Shown here one piece after another: positions 31,179 through 43,626 of a stretch of 64,000 nucleotides of DNA. Under the pieces are notes generated by a model that was given only the letters and a program-made list of their open reading frames with translations, ran no database searches and was not told where the DNA came from. Where the stretch lies: NCBI GenBank assembly GCA_000733355.1, contig JNVV01000003.1:1995780-2059779 (forward strand), given 5' to 3'. This DNA is from Falciphora oryzae. Taxonomy: Eukaryota; Ascomycota; Sordariomycetes; Magnaporthales; Magnaporthaceae. The position numbers and the translations under genes were made by a program. The first letter of the stretch is position 1. Every line of letters begins with the position of its first letter.

Positions 31179-33419
31179 ATGCATACGCCGCCGCAGGTGC
31201 GGGCCGCGCTGATTCGCATCAATAATGGCACCTTCTACCGTCACCATCCTTCCTCTCAGACGCGGCACCCCAACCCTCCCCTTTTCCCCAACCTAAAATG
31301 GACACTTTTTAATGCTCCAAAGGAAGATAAGAAGGACAAGCGTCCGCACTGGTGCATTGTCGGCCCCTCACTCTCGGGCAAAACGACTTTCCTCCAGATC
31401 TTGGCCGGCCAGCACCTGAGTGACCCGCCCTCGGCCAGGTCGTACCCCTACCTGTCCACCGATGACGTGCCCCATCATATGAGGACGCCATCTCGGGCCA
31501 TCCAGTATGTCGGCTTTGACACTGGAAGCTCTGGCGGCGGCCTGGGCCCGATCACCTCGACCTACATGTCGGCCCGGTACGAGTCTCGACGCGAGGAGAC
31601 CGATTTTTCGCTGCGCGACTACCTGCTCGGAAACACAGAACTGAACCCAGCCGACAAGAGCATATTGGGCGACGGAACCTGGGAACCCAATGACGCGGCG
31701 CTCCAGTTTGACTATGTGACCCGGGACCTTCGCCTGGGGCCGCTCCTCGACCTCCCTGTTACGTTCCTATCCAACGGCCAAGGCCGTCGCGCGCGCATCG
31801 CGAGGGCCCTCCTCCGCTCCCCCGAGCTCCTGCTCCTGGACGAGCCCTTCATGGGGCTCGACCCGCCCACCGTCGTCTCTCTGAGCCCCGTGCTGCGTGG
31901 GCTCGCCGAAAGGGCGGCGCCAAGGCTCATACTCACGGCACGCCCGCAGGACCCTTTGCCGGACTGGATCACGCACATCATGTACCTGCGCGCTGACTGC
32001 AGCGTCGCCGTGGCCGACGTGCGCGAGAAGGTGATCGACACCCTGAGGCGATACTTCCACGCGGTTAGCGCTGGTAAGGGGGAGGAGCTCGAGCGCCTGG
32101 CCTGCCCCAAATGCCGCCGCCTGTTCGTGTCGCGCACCCAGATGTTTCAGCACCTGAAAGAAACAGCTTCCAGCCCGTGTGCTCCTGGATCTGATAGTCT
32201 CGTGGGAGGAGCCATCGGACCCCCGATCGGGGACCCGGCACTGCCCTTCTCGGCATTGCGCGAGATGGGCCGCACGCTGACCGAGAATGGCATCGAGGGC
32301 GTCGGGTTCGCGGAGGAGCTTCGGTGGACGGGGATGAGCGTGCAGGCACCGGCAGTACTAAATCGGACGCCAGAAGAAGATTTTTTCCCTTTTGCTGCTA
32401 GCACTGCCACTGGCGAGGCAATAGTGAAGATGGACGGCTGTCAAGTTCATTACGGTGACAAGGTCGTGCTGGGCAACTGGGTCAACCCCGACGGTGGCAA
32501 GAAAGGCCTGGTCTGGACAGTACGGCGAGGCGAGCGTTGGGGTGTATTCGGGCCCAACGGGTCCGGCAAGACGACACTCTTTTCGCTGCTTTGTTCAGAC
32601 CACCCACAAACCTACTCGCTGCCCATCCGGCTGTTCGGTCGGAGCCGGCTTCCTGAGCCCGGCTCGGGGGAGCTTCCGCTTACGTTCTGGGATATACAGG
32701 CGCGCGTGGGCCATTCGAGCCCCGAGATCCACCGGCACATGCCGCGGTGGCTGACGACACGCCGGGTGCTCGAGAGCGCGTGGGCGGACACGTTCCAGAG
32801 CAAGGCAGATCTGGATGAGGTGGCAACTGCCAAGGTCGACGCGACGCTGTGCTGGTTTGAGCGGGAGCTAAACCCTGGATATCGGAATAGCAGCAGCGGA
32901 GATGTGGCCTGGGCGACCGAATATCTGTTTGGTGGCCTCTCGTTCAGCGCGCAGCGCGTGCTGTTGTTGCTCCGAGCCATCATCAAAAACCCAGACATGG
33001 TGGTGCTGGATGAGGCCTTCAGCGGCATGGACGAGGCTGTCAGGGACAAGTGCATGCTGTTCATCGCACACGGGGAGGAGAAGGAGCTCGCCAAGACCCC
33101 GGCCGGATCACCATCGATGTCCTCGCCGGCAACCCCGGAGGCGGTTGACAGCCACATCAAAAAGACCGGGATGGTCAAGGTTACGGGGCTCTCTGACCAG
33201 CAGGTGCTCATATGCATCAGCCACGTCAAGGAAGAAGTGCCGGACCTGGTGCGCGAGTGGCTCTGCTTGCCCGAGGCCGAGTCTGGCCAGACTGCGAGAT
33301 TCGGCAGGCTGGACGGGCCCCTGCGAACCGATGCGAGGCGGTGGAACGAGATCTGGGGCGTGGCGACCAAGGCAAGGACGACGGACTCTTTTTCGAGATT
33401 ATTGCAGGAGGGGAAATAG
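31179..33419 (+). CDS. Soluble tandem ABC ATPase (YDR061W/ModF-like)
   Basis: Intronless, 746 aa, no membrane segments. NBD1: Walker A GPSLSGKTT (about 62-70), signature LSNGQGRRARIARAL (about 197-211) and Walker B ELLLLDEP. NBD2: Walker A GPNGSGKTT (about 457-465), signature-like LSFSAQRVLLLLRAI and Walker B MVVLDEAF (about 607-614). The layout matches the yeast YDR061W family and bacterial ModF/PhrA, which are cytosolic twin ABCs of unclear role. Between the domains is a zinc-finger-like element, CPKCRRLFVSRTQMFQHL (about 309-326). Walker A1 has Ser where the central Gly-x-Gly is usual (SLSGK), and signature 2 has Ala-Gln rather than Gly-Gln, so the two ATP sites may be unequal. The substrate is unknown; a mitochondrial or regulatory role would be guesswork. 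Confidence 0.88.
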   Translation: MHTPPQVRAALIRINNGTFYRHHPSSQTRHPNPPLFPNLKWTLFNAPKEDKKDKRPHWCIVGPSLSGKTTFLQILAGQHLSDPPSARSYPYLSTDDVPHHMRTPSRAIQYVGFDTGSSGGGLGPITSTYMSARYESRREETDFSLRDYLLGNTELNPADKSILGDGTWEPNDAALQFDYVTRDLRLGPLLDLPVTFLSNGQGRRARIARALLRSPELLLLDEPFMGLDPPTVVSLSPVLRGLAERAAPRLILTARPQDPLPDWITHIMYLRADCSVAVADVREKVIDTLRRYFHAVSAGKGEELERLACPKCRRLFVSRTQMFQHLKETASSPCAPGSDSLVGGAIGPPIGDPALPFSALREMGRTLTENGIEGVGFAEELRWTGMSVQAPAVLNRTPEEDFFPFAASTATGEAIVKMDGCQVHYGDKVVLGNWVNPDGGKKGLVWTVRRGERWGVFGPNGSGKTTLFSLLCSDHPQTYSLPIRLFGRSRLPEPGSGELPLTFWDIQARVGHSSPEIHRHMPRWLTTRRVLESAWADTFQSKADLDEVATAKVDATLCWFERELNPGYRNSSSGDVAWATEYLFGGLSFSAQRVLLLLRAIIKNPDMVVLDEAFSGMDEAVRDKCMLFIAHGEEKELAKTPAGSPSMSSPATPEAVDSHIKKTGMVKVTGLSDQQVLICISHVKEEVPDLVREWLCLPEAESGQTARFGRLDGPLRTDARRWNEIWGVATKARTTDSFSRLLQEGK

Positions 33420-34112
33420 GGTCCCATCTTAGACATTTAGAGACACAGGCACACAGCCAGTATCTTTTCTGGTTCTTTCTATTTTCTGCGATTGGCTGCA
33501 TTTCTGGTTTTTGTTAGTCTCCGGCTCTCTTTGGCCTTTTGTCTCGAGGCTGCGTGGCATCAGACCCTCGTCAGGCACCAGGGTGGCAGCGTCTGTGTGG
33601 CCGGAATCCGGGACTTGGCACAGGGCTTGTTCTTTTTTTGTACGAGGCCCCCCATTGCGTGTTGTTGGCCGTTTGATGTTGGACTCTGCAATTTGCCGGA
33701 CCGGGGGGTGCTGGCGGCTGCCGTTGCTCCGCCAACCAGGGGTTGGAAGGCCGTCGCACAACAAAAAATGCGGTGCGCGGGGCGGCTACCTCACCAAGCC
33801 ACTGCGATCCGGCTCGTCCGACCCTAACTCAATGCAGTTCTGACGACGTAAGAAGACAGCCGCTCCCAAATTCGATCCCGAGATCCTATTGTTTTCGCCC
33901 ATTGCCAACCGCCCCTCCACGTTACAACGTGCGCAGCTCCTCTCACCGCCGTGCACACGAAGCAGTCTCCTCCCAGCAACTATCGACGTCTCCCATACAC
34001 AGACTGCGTACAGGTGCAACGCAGTGTCTCACGGCGTCTCGCGTGTCTGAGCACCCGACATTCCTCAGAGCCGTCCCCGACTGCCTGCCCTCAAAACCAG
34101 CCGGTCGTCCAG
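33420..34112. other. Upstream region of the chitin synthase
   Basis: Holds the ABC gene's 3' flank and the chitin synthase promoter and leader. The chitin synthase frame is open upstream to 33951 but has no ATG there. Confidence 0.5.
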
Positions 34113-37100
34113 ATGGACGGACCACACACTCCCGGGAGGGGAGCTCCTCCCGACTACAGCCTCCCCGGCTACGACGATGACCGCAACGACCTTGGCTCAG
34201 GACTAGGTGGCAACGGCGCCGCTGTTCGACTGCTGACTTCCATCGACGAACCCATATCAGATAGCAGACAGTATGTGACCCCAGCGCCTCCAACTCCAGC
34301 AACAGCTCGGCTCAGGAAAGAGCTCTCGCCCTCACCGCTACATATTGTGAAGCCTCCAGCGACGGCCAAAACGCAAGTGGCGCCGGCAGTAAAGTCCCCG
34401 TTGTCGCAGCAAGTGTCGACTCCGGAGTTCATAGCTGCATTGAAGAAGCAGGAGGAGGCCAAGACGCCCCAGACACCGGCTTTCCCCGCGGCCGTCAGGT
34501 TCAAGGAGCCTGCCACTGCCGCCGCGGACGCCACCCCGGGTCCGCAGCGCAGGGCCAGCACCAGTGGGCTCCCACAGCGGGCGCGGACCGTGAAGCTGCA
34601 GAAGAAGAGGAGCATGACCAACACGGAGGCGGATCGCCAGATAGCGTCTAGTCTCCCGACCATCCCCGAGGGTCGCTCCCCGCGGATGGACTCGCGCTTG
34701 CTCAAGAAGTCGACGAGCGAGCCGGGCCGGTCTGGCGGTGATGGCCATGGGCGCCGACAAGGACCAGTAGCCCAGGGCCAAGCTCAGGCTTCCATCCCTC
34801 CTGCTGCTCCAGCCATCGTTTCCCCACCCAGTGCATCTCGCATCCCGGTTCCAATAGATACAGCCTCCGCAGCAGCTCCTAACAGTAGTAGTACCCGGCC
34901 GAGAGGACGCTCTTACCAGCCCTCCGTCAGCTCTTCGCACTCGCGACGGTCTTCCATCATCAACCCGCCCAGTATGCCGCCCCCGGACACATCGTCGTAC
35001 GTCTCGTACCAGAGCGGGGCGAGTCCGACACGACCATGGACGCCCTCTCACGTCAGCAGCGCCTACGCCCCGGACGATTACCGGCGCCCGGCGGCCAGGG
35101 CGCCGCAGTACGAGCCGGTGGACCTCAACGGCAGTCCGCGCCCGGGTACGCCGTCGTCGCAGTACGGCGGGAGCCCCAGGCGGCCGCTGCCACCGGCGCC
35201 GCTATTCTCGAACGGCATGCGGTCGTCCACGTTCGCCGACGACGCTACCGTGTCCATCCCCCTGTCGGATGTGGACGACGTGTTCGGGCCCGGCGAGTCG
35301 GACGTCAGTGACGCGCGCACGCAATACTACCAGGACCAGCGCGGATCGTACGCAGGGCATTCGCAGGTGACGCTCAACGACGACGACAGTCTCGACGACG
35401 ACCACGTGCGCGAAGGCTTCAGCGCAGTGAGCGGCAGCGGCATGGGCGGCGGCGGGATGCGTGGCGGTGGCAACGACGACGACGAGTTCAACGAGAAGCA
35501 CTACGGACCGGCGCCCGAGGGCAAGCAGGAACGCCGTGGCGTGCGCGAAGTGCAGACGAGTCGCAAGGAGGTGCAGCTGATCAACGGTGAGCTGGTGCTC
35601 GAGTGTAAGATCCCGACGATCCTGTACAGCTTCCTGCCGCGGCGCGACGAGATCGAGTTCACGCACATGCGCTACACGGCCGTGACGTGCGACCCGGACG
35701 ACTTCGTGGACCGCGGGTACAAGCTGCGCCAGAGCATCGGACGCACGGCGCGCGAGACGGAGCTTTTCGTATGCATCACCATGTACAACGAGAACGAGTA
35801 CGACTTCACGCGCACCATGCACGCCGTCATGAAGAACATTGCCCACTTCTGCAAGCGCTCCAAGTCGCGCACCTGGGGCGAGAACGGCTGGCAGAAGATC
35901 GTCGTCTGCGTCGTGTCGGACGGTCGTGAGAAGATCCACCCGCGCACCCTCGACGCCCTCGCCGCCATGGGCGTCTACCAGCACGGCATCGCCAAGAACT
36001 ACGTCAACCAGAAGGCCGTGCAGGCCCACGTCTACGAGTACACCACCCAAGTCTCGCTCGACTCGGACCTCAAGTTCAAGGGTGCCGAGAAGGGTATCGT
36101 GCCGTGCCAGATGATCTTCTGTCTCAAGGAGCGCAACCAGCGCAAGCTCAACTCGCACCGCTGGTTTTTTAACGCTTTTGGCAAGGCCCTGAACCCCAAC
36201 GTTTGCATCCTGCTTGATGTCGGCACCCGCCCCGGCGGTAATTCGCTGTACCACCTATGGAAGGCCTTCGATACCGACTCCAACGTCGCCGGTGCTTGTG
36301 GCGAAATCAAGGCCATGAAGGGCCAATGGGGAGTCAACCTGCTCAACCCGCTGGTGGCTTCGCAAAACTTTGAGTATAAAATGTCCAACATCCTAGACAA
36401 GCCCCTCGAATCCGTCTTTGGCTACATCACGGTGCTTCCCGGAGCCCTGAGTGCGTACCGGTACCACGCCCTGCAGAACGATTCCACCGGCCACGGCCCG
36501 CTCAGCCAGTACTTCAAGGGTGAGACCCTGCACGGCCAGCACGCAGACGTCTTTACAGCCAATATGTACCTGGCCGAGGATCGTATTCTCTGTTGGGAGC
36601 TTGTGGCCAAGCGGGACGAGAGATGGGTCTTGAAATACGTCAAGGGCTGCACTGGAGAGACTGATGTGCCAGGTAAAGCTGCGCTACGTTGCAAATATGC
36701 TTGTTTGTTATGTACATGTACAGCCGCTAACATAAGCCTTCCCACAGACACCGTCCCCGAGTTCATCTCGCAGCGACGCCGTTGGCTCAACGGCGCCTTC
36801 TTCGCCGCTATTTACTCGCTTGTCCACTTCCGCCAGATCTGGGCGACAGACCACACTCTAGCCCGCAAGATCCTGCTTCACATCGAGTTCATCTACCAGC
36901 TCCTCAACGTCATGTTTACCTACTTCTCGCTCGCCAACTTCTACCTGACCTTCTACTTCGTCGCTGGTGGTCTCGCCGATCCGCGCATCGACCCCTTCGG
37001 CAATCATGTCGGGCTCTACATCTTTACCATACTGCGCTACACCCTGGTCCTTCTCATCTGCTCCCAGTTCATTCTCTCTCTGGGCAACCGACCCCAGGGC

Positions 37101-37985
37101 GCCAAGAGGCCTTATCTGGTCTCCATGATCATTCTTGGCATCGTCATGCTTTACACCACCTTCGCCACCTTCTACATCGTCGTCAAGCAGCTTACGGACC
37201 CGGAGAATAAGGACGACCTGAAGATGGGTAACAACGTCTTCACGAACCTGATCGTCTCCATGGCCTCGACCGTCGGTCTCTACTTCCTCATGTCTTTCAT
37301 GTACCTCGACCCATGGCACATGTTCACGTCCACGGCCCAGTACTTCCTTCTGCTTCCTTCGTACCTCTGCACCCTGCAGGTCTACGCCTTCTGCAACACG
37401 CATGACGTCACCTGGGGTACCAAGGGCGACAACGTCATGAAGACAGACCTGGGCGGCGCCGTCGGAAAGGGCTCGACGGTCGAGCTCGAGATGCCGTCGG
37501 AGCAGCTCGACATCGACAGCGGCTACGACGAGGCGCTCCGCAACCTCCGCGATCGCGTCGAGGTCCCTCCTACCCCGCCGTCCGAGGCGCAGCTGCAGGA
37601 GGACTACTACAAGTCGGTCCGCACTTACATGGTGGTCTCGTGGATGATCGCCAACGGCATCCTGGCCATGGCCGTCAGCGAGACCTACAGCGAGAAGGGC
37701 ATCGGTGACAACTACTACCTGCGCTTCATCCTGTGGAGCGTCGCCGCCCTGGCCCTGTTCCGCGCCCTGGGCAGCACCACCTTTGCCATCATCAACGTCA
37801 TCAACATTGCCGTCGAGGGCCGCGTCCGCCTCAGCCTCAAGCTGCCCCCTTGGCTCGGTGGCTCCCGCGGCACCGGGAGCAGGATCGGCGCCAGCAGCGT
37901 CCTGGGCGGCGGCAGCGCCGTCAGCAGCGGCATCAGCGCTGGCAAGTCTTGGATCAGCGATAAGATGAGCAAGCTGCGCCGATGA
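34113..37985 (+). CDS. Chitin synthase, division 1 (probably class I)
   Basis: Two exons: 34113-36672 and 36748-37985; 1265 aa. The first in-frame ATG ([20 protein letters not shown]) was chosen. A disordered Ser/Pro/Arg-rich N-terminus of about 450 residues, longer than usual, leads to [20 protein letters not shown] and the catalytic GT2 domain. Motifs: [42 protein letters not shown] (about 819) and [13 protein letters not shown] (about 861-873). After that come several C-terminal membrane helices and [11 protein letters not shown] (about 1070-1080). QRRRW and EDRIL are the catalytic motifs of the family. The enzyme polymerises UDP-GlcNAc to chitin at the plasma membrane and septa and is delivered by secretory vesicles. 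The class call rests on the C-terminal block after WGTKG and is tentative between I and II. The 75 bp intron is stop-free in frame. Confidence 0.95.
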   Translation: MDGPHTPGRGAPPDYSLPGYDDDRNDLGSGLGGNGAAVRLLTSIDEPISDSRQYVTPAPPTPATARLRKELSPSPLHIVKPPATAKTQVAPAVKSPLSQQVSTPEFIAALKKQEEAKTPQTPAFPAAVRFKEPATAAADATPGPQRRASTSGLPQRARTVKLQKKRSMTNTEADRQIASSLPTIPEGRSPRMDSRLLKKSTSEPGRSGGDGHGRRQGPVAQGQAQASIPPAAPAIVSPPSASRIPVPIDTASAAAPNSSSTRPRGRSYQPSVSSSHSRRSSIINPPSMPPPDTSSYVSYQSGASPTRPWTPSHVSSAYAPDDYRRPAARAPQYEPVDLNGSPRPGTPSSQYGGSPRRPLPPAPLFSNGMRSSTFADDATVSIPLSDVDDVFGPGESDVSDARTQYYQDQRGSYAGHSQVTLNDDDSLDDDHVREGFSAVSGSGMGGGGMRGGGNDDDEFNEKHYGPAPEGKQERRGVREVQTSRKEVQLINGELVLECKIPTILYSFLPRRDEIEFTHMRYTAVTCDPDDFVDRGYKLRQSIGRTARETELFVCITMYNENEYDFTRTMHAVMKNIAHFCKRSKSRTWGENGWQKIVVCVVSDGREKIHPRTLDALAAMGVYQHGIAKNYVNQKAVQAHVYEYTTQVSLDSDLKFKGAEKGIVPCQMIFCLKERNQRKLNSHRWFFNAFGKALNPNVCILLDVGTRPGGNSLYHLWKAFDTDSNVAGACGEIKAMKGQWGVNLLNPLVASQNFEYKMSNILDKPLESVFGYITVLPGALSAYRYHALQNDSTGHGPLSQYFKGETLHGQHADVFTANMYLAEDRILCWELVAKRDERWVLKYVKGCTGETDVPGKAALRCKYACLLCTCTAANISLPTDTVPEFISQRRRWLNGAFFAAIYSLVHFRQIWATDHTLARKILLHIEFIYQLLNVMFTYFSLANFYLTFYFVAGGLADPRIDPFGNHVGLYIFTILRYTLVLLICSQFILSLGNRPQGAKRPYLVSMIILGIVMLYTTFATFYIVVKQLTDPENKDDLKMGNNVFTNLIVSMASTVGLYFLMSFMYLDPWHMFTSTAQYFLLLPSYLCTLQVYAFCNTHDVTWGTKGDNVMKTDLGGAVGKGSTVELEMPSEQLDIDSGYDEALRNLRDRVEVPPTPPSEAQLQEDYYKSVRTYMVVSWMIANGILAMAVSETYSEKGIGDNYYLRFILWSVAALALFRALGSTTFAIINVINIAVEGRVRLSLKLPPWLGGSRGTGSRIGASSVLGGGSAVSSGISAGKSWISDKMSKLRR

Positions 37986-38679
37986 GAGAGAGATACACGA
38001 ACGAAACAGGACTCTTTTATGAGCATGATAGCGTCTGATCCTCCTTTTATTTCTCGGTAACATCTGGTTGCGTCATGTCATGTAGGTTTTGCGTTTTTCC
38101 ATTGATGGGTTCGGGCGGCGTTCATTGCGGGAAATGTATTTGATACCACGGCGTTTTTTTTTTTTCTTGTCCAAGCTAATGCACCCCGAAAAGTGGTGTG
38201 CCACTGGGGGTGGGAATGATCAAACGGGGGGAAATATCTGATGAATGGGTTGGGCGGATTAATGGGTTTGTTTTTATTGTTGAGCAACGGGATTCATGAG
38301 TGAGAGAAGCGCGTCTGTTTGGGTCGGAAGAAAACGAAGGCGAACCGACCAAGTTAAGCAACTCATCTTGTTAGACAGAAAGGGAAACAAAAGATGTCTC
38401 CCCTTAGCAATGTTTGATTCACTCTAATTCACCGACTCGTGTCTCTGCTGTGACAGGTTGTGTCTGAATTCACCGTAAACATTTCATCTGCAATCGTATC
38501 GGCTACTTATTGACTGTCAGGGTAGAAGTATGCTCTCGATTCTTAGAGAATACAGTTTATCTTAGTAGCTTTTATAGGTAAATAAAGAATGGCGCCTAAA
38601 ACTGCCTATTTCCAAGAGTATGCAAATTCGTACATTTTCATAAATGTCAGACTTCCCAATAGACGCCCTATTTCTTCGT
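37986..38679. other. Convergent intergenic region
   Basis: Convergent 3' flanks of the chitin synthase and sulfite reductase genes. There is a T-run at about 38153-38165, and 38500-38660 is AT-rich. No gene is supported. Confidence 0.5.
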
Positions 38680-41600
38680 CTATTCCTCATCAGACTCCTC
38701 CTCAGCGACCTAAAAGCAAGCGGCATGTTAGTATAGGCATATGAGGTACTGCTTCAACCCGCAATATCATATCACCGGAAGGACAGGAACACTTACGTCG
38801 TCGTGGAAGTTCGTCCCGTCCGTCGTGGCCTTGATGATGCCGGCCCGGATGCAAAAGTCGCCGAACCGCTCGCCCTCGTCGCGCTCCGCGGCGTACCGCT
38901 TGATGAGCGGCTTCATGATGGCCAGGATCTCGTCTTCCTTGATGGACGCCCGGTACAGCTTGTTGAGCCGCTGGCCGTGGTAGCCGCCGCCCAGGTACAT
39001 GTTGTAGGCCCCGTAAGCCTTGCCCACAAACGCCACCTCGGCCAGCCACGGCCGCGCGCAGCCGTTGGGGCAGCCCGTCATGCGCATCACGATCGAGTCC
39101 TGCCGCAGGCCGGCCTCCTCGATGCACGCCTCGAGCTTGCCGATCAGCACAGGGAGGTACCGCTCCGACTCGGCCATGGCCAGCCCGCATGTCGGGAACG
39201 CCACGCAGGCCGACGAGCTCAGCCGCAACCCCGAGAAGTTGACGTTGTCAAGCTTGTACTTCTTGAGAAGCGCCTTCATCCCGTCCAGATCCGCATCCGC
39301 AACGTTGCTCAGGATAACGTGCTGGTTGCCCGTCAGCCTGAACTCGCCCTTGTGCACCTTGGCGACCTCCCTCAGGCCGGTCTTCATCTGGAACTCGGCC
39401 GTGTCCTCGACGCGCCCGTTCTCGATGAAGAGCGTGAAGTGGTTCATGCCCGTCTCGTCTCGCAGCCAGCCAAACGTGTCGATGTTGGACTCGAAGTGGA
39501 ATGGCCTCGCCTCCTCAAACTTGCGGCCCCAGAGCTCCTCAACCTTGCCCTTGAACACCTTCACGCCCATGTCGTCGATGGTGTACTTGAGACGCGCGTG
39601 CTTCCGGTTCTTGCGGTCGCCGTGGTCGCGCTGCACCAGCATAACCTTCTCGCACGCGATGTGCACCTGGTCCTTGGGAACGAAGCCAAACGAGCGGCCC
39701 GTCTGGGGGTACGTCTTCTTGTTGTTGTGCGTGGCGCCCATGCCGCCTCCAGCGAGGAGGTTGAAGCCCTCGAGGTTGCCATCCTTGCCCTTGATGGCAA
39801 TCAGACCGATATCGTGGGCGTACACGTCCGTGTCGTTGTGTGGTGGGACGGCAATGGTGATCTTGAACTTCCTAGGCAGGTAGGTCGGCCCGTAGAGGGG
39901 CTCAAAGTCCTGGACAGCGTCGCCAGCCACCATCATCTTCTTGTCGTTGTCGTCGGTAAGCCAGATCTCGTGATACGCTGTCGTTGAAGGCAGCAGGTGA
40001 TCGCTGATTTTCTTGGAGGACGCGTGAACCTCCTTCTGGTAGGCTGACTGCGTGGGGAGCGAGCTGCACATGACGTTCCTGTTGACATCGCCGCAGGCCG
40101 CGATCGTCGTCATCAGCGCCCGGTTGATGGCCTGCATGGCCGGCTTGAGCTTGCCCTTGACAACGCCGTGGAACTGGAACGTCTGACGCGTCGTGAGCTT
40201 CATGGTCTCGTTGCCGAGCTGGGTAGCGATTTCGTCCATCTGGGCCCATTGCTTCGGCGTCGCCACACCTCCAGGCAGTCGACAGCGGATCATGAAAGAG
40301 TACGCCGGCTCCAGGCCCTGGGCCTTGCGCTCATCCCTGACGTCACGGTCGTCCTGCATATATGTGCCGTGGAACTTGGTCAACTGCGAGTCCGCCGCAG
40401 AGATGGCACCCGTGCTGGCATCGTTGAGCCCCTCAACGATGGTGCCGCGGAGGTAGTTCGAGGCCAGCTTGATATCCTCGTTGGTGATCGGCGGCGGCTC
40501 CTCCGGCAGGCCCTCAACGTTTGCCACACCCAAGGCTTCCCAGACCTTTGGCTCCCACTCCGAATAGCCGGTCTGGTATCCATCCGGGTCCTGGTCATCC
40601 CCCAGACCTATATCAGCAAGCCTCTTGGCGCCGAAGTTGGCCAGAACCCTGTCGAGGTCCTTGCCAGGCTTGTTGTAGTAGATCTTGTCCTCCTTCCTGG
40701 GCCAGTAGTGGCTGTCTCCCAGGCCAAACACGGAGAAGTTGACCGACGCAAGATCGAGCTCGGTGCTGTTCTTGACGGCGTCCCAGAACGGCAGGCCATT
40801 TTGGGGAAACTCTCCCTGACCTGCGGTTGAGGTCAAGAACACAATGTTCTCCTCCGTTGGCAGATCCTCCACAGGGTAGTCCTCCATGGCCATAACTGTG
40901 GTCTTCAGGCCCCGTGCGCGGCCCCTGTTCCCGAGACGCTTCGCCAGGGACTGCGCGTTTCCGTTGTCCGAGGCAAAGAGAATCGTTAGGGGCGCACCGA
41001 GAAGACCCTCGAGAAGCTGGTTGTACGCATCCCTAGCCTTCCTCTTCTGCTGCGCGCGAACCTCGGAACCGAAATCCTGGGCAATGTTTGCCCCGAAGCT
41101 TGGCTCCCGCTTCATAAGCTGGGTGAGCTGGTTGTCCCTGTCGAGGAAGGCCTTGAGCTCCTTCTTTATCCGCTCAGAGTCGAGAGAGAATGTGGGCTCT
41201 CCCTTCCTCTCGTTGTTAGGGTTCCACCTGTAAAGCGGCCAGTAGCCCACGTCGACGGCCTTCTTCGTCTCCTGTAGAACAGTGAGGGGCGACTCGTGCT
41301 CTCCGTTGTAAGGAAGATAAGCCAGCACGACGGATGGACCGTCAAACTTGTCAGCCTCATCCATAGCCTGCAGGACCTGCGTGTAGGAGCTGTAGACAGC
41401 AACCGATGCCACATAGGCGTTCCCAAAGTTCATCGCGTAGAGACCGATATCCTTCTTTCTCCGGTTTGCATCAGCAGCAGCGTGCTCCGAGTAGGGTTGG
41501 GAGTCGATGATGAGCATGTTGACGTTCTCGCCCGAGGCAAGCACGTGATGGACACCGGAGTTGCCGAGATCGTATGCCCATGCATCCGAGCCGACCAGCC

Positions 41601-43626
41601 ATAGAGATTGCCTCATGAAGAAGTCCTTGTCCTGGAGCAGCTTGCGGGAAGTGCTGGAGTTCTCCAGCGTTAGCTGGGAGATGACGTCCTCAGCCACCGC
41701 GTCGACCTTGGCTGGATCATCCGAGTGAATAGCCCAGTCCGTAAGCAGCCGCTTCGGCGTCTCAGTCAGAAATGTGCCCAGCTTAGCCGCCTCCCTGACT
41801 TCGGACTTGAAGCGGAGCCGCCTCTCCTTGCGCGCGAGCAAGGCGCCGAAGCCGAACTCAGGGCTGGCCGCGATGGTCTCCGATATGCCGGCGTGTTCTG
41901 AGCCGAGTGCGTTGGCCTGGTACAGCCTGATGCCGAAGAGCTGGTCCAGGATCTTGGTGTAGGCAGTCTCCAGCTTGGGCTTCTCCAGGCCGTACTTGGA
42001 CACCTCCTTCGGGCCCTCCTGGGATCCGACCTCGAGGTTCTGGACGGGCTTATCGAGGGCCAGGTTCTGGCAGATACCACGCAGCGCCTGGCTCGCCGTA
42101 TCTTGAGTGATGTAACCGACCTGGTAGCCGACGATATGTTGGACGCCGCCAGGGCCGCTCTTGACAGAAGTCAGGACGTCGAGCAGGATGGGACCCCACT
42201 TGGTCGTCTTCCGGCTGATCTGCTCCAGAACCGCGATCCTCTTGAGGGTCTTGGGAATGGACTCCAGCATTTTCGCGCCAAGCCAGGGGCGATAAAGCCT
42301 GGGGGTGAGAATGCCGACCTTGGCGTAAATATCGGTCGACTTGGCCCTGTCGATTGTGCTGCCAAAGAGGCCGGTATCGGCGCCAAAGATGAAGAGCGCA
42401 GTCTCGGTATTTGGCGGGCCAGACCACTCAAAGGGAGTATACCGCCGCCCGGACGAGCTCTCGATTTGCGCCCAGATATTGGTGGCATAGTTGTAAATAT
42501 CCTCCGAGGTAACGTGAGCGGGCGCAGGCTCTATCGTAGTGGCGGCACTGTGGGGGGTCGTCGCGACGCTCGTCTCACTTGACTTTACGGATGTCTGTGA
42601 GGAGTTAACCTTGGAGGCAGCTTCCGAGCCCGGGGGCGCCAGTCCATTGATATTAATAGGAGCCGCGGCCTGCTGGACCGGCTCCGGCTGGTCGGTAGCC
42701 AAGTTCTGACGGCCGTGGTCGGCGTAGATACCTGCCCCTGAAAGCGGGGCAGCCTGGAAGCGGCGCACGCTCTCGATGTCGAGGATGTCGCGGATAACGG
42801 CGGCTCCCTCTCGCTCAACTGGGTCGTCGTTGGCGAGGATCCAGGGGCTGAAGAAGTGGATAACACCCTTGCCGGAGCGGATTGCCAGGGCATGGGCGGT
42901 CAGAGCCATGTCCTGGGCTTCCTGAATGGACTCTGACTGCAGGAAGGTCCATCCTGAATTCCTTATGGCGGTGATGGCGGAGAAGTCGGGGAAGCGCTCG
43001 GGGTGAAGGGCGACATGGATAACGATGGGGTAGTTGGCCAGCTTGTAAAGGTGGGCGATGGAGGGGACGAGGATGACGGAGCTGGTGGTGACCGAAACGA
43101 GGCGCCCGTCGCGGATCGGGGCGAAGACGGAGAGGAGGGGGTCGGCATTGTGCCTGACGCTCAATATCTAGCCTCGGCGAAGGTGTGTGAGCAGCCAGTG
43201 CCGGAATATCAAAACGCAGGGCGGCTCACCTGAGGGATGTTGTCAGGGGTATTGGCGACCACGCTCGGCTCCTTGTGGGCGGCGGAAGCCTTGAGGTGTC
43301 TCGAAAATTCCGTGTCGACAGCCAGCGAGGGCTGGACCGAGACGATCACATCGCTGGAGAGGTATGCGATCCTCGCCACTAAGATTGGCGAGCAGCCGCT
43401 GTTAGCTCGAGGTCTTCTTTCGTCTGGTGCGCCGACTCCGGCGGTGCTTGGTGATGTGCGGGCTGTGATTGGAGAATGGGTGGCCTGTGCAATGGCTGGC
43501 GGGCGCTGTTTGGCGGGGTGCTCGGCTGCTAGGGCAGGCAGCACAAGAGCTGGGGAAAGCAACAAGGCGTCTGGTGCACATACCGGCCTCCTCAGGCGAG
43601 CGAATCGATGCTGGTGACGACGCCAT
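38680..43626 (-). CDS. met5: Assimilatory sulfite reductase (NADPH), hemoprotein beta subunit
   Basis: Four exons: 43584-43626, 43230-43378, 38797-43167 and 38680-38709; 1530 aa, similar to yeast Met5. Exon 1 gives MASSPASIRSPEEA; joining exons 2 and 3 gives TPDNIPQILSVRHNADPLLS. Domains in order: an N-terminal pyruvate:ferredoxin-oxidoreductase-like region (to about 780), and a flavodoxin domain (LTILFASDNGNAQSLAKRL, about 790-935). Last is the siroheme/4Fe-4S catalytic part with TTRQTFQFHGVVKG, CVAFPTC (about 1384) and MTGCPNGCARPW. The four cluster Cys are all present. The last exon of 30 bp encodes an acidic tail and is preceded by a TACTAAC-containing intron. The enzyme reduces sulfite to sulfide for cysteine and methionine synthesis, with the Met10-type alpha flavoprotein, which is not in this window. 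Sulfur-starvation control is expected but no site was placed. Confidence 0.95.

Noticed and set aside
36858..38063. 401-residue open frame antisense to the chitin synthase
   Set aside because: Shadow of GC3-rich coding sequence; Ala/Asp/Val/Gly-rich with no domain. The 350-residue frame at 35202-36254 is rejected for the same reason.
38803..39987. 394-residue plus-strand frame over met5
   Set aside because: Antisense to the conserved siroheme domain; composition typical of a shadow frame.
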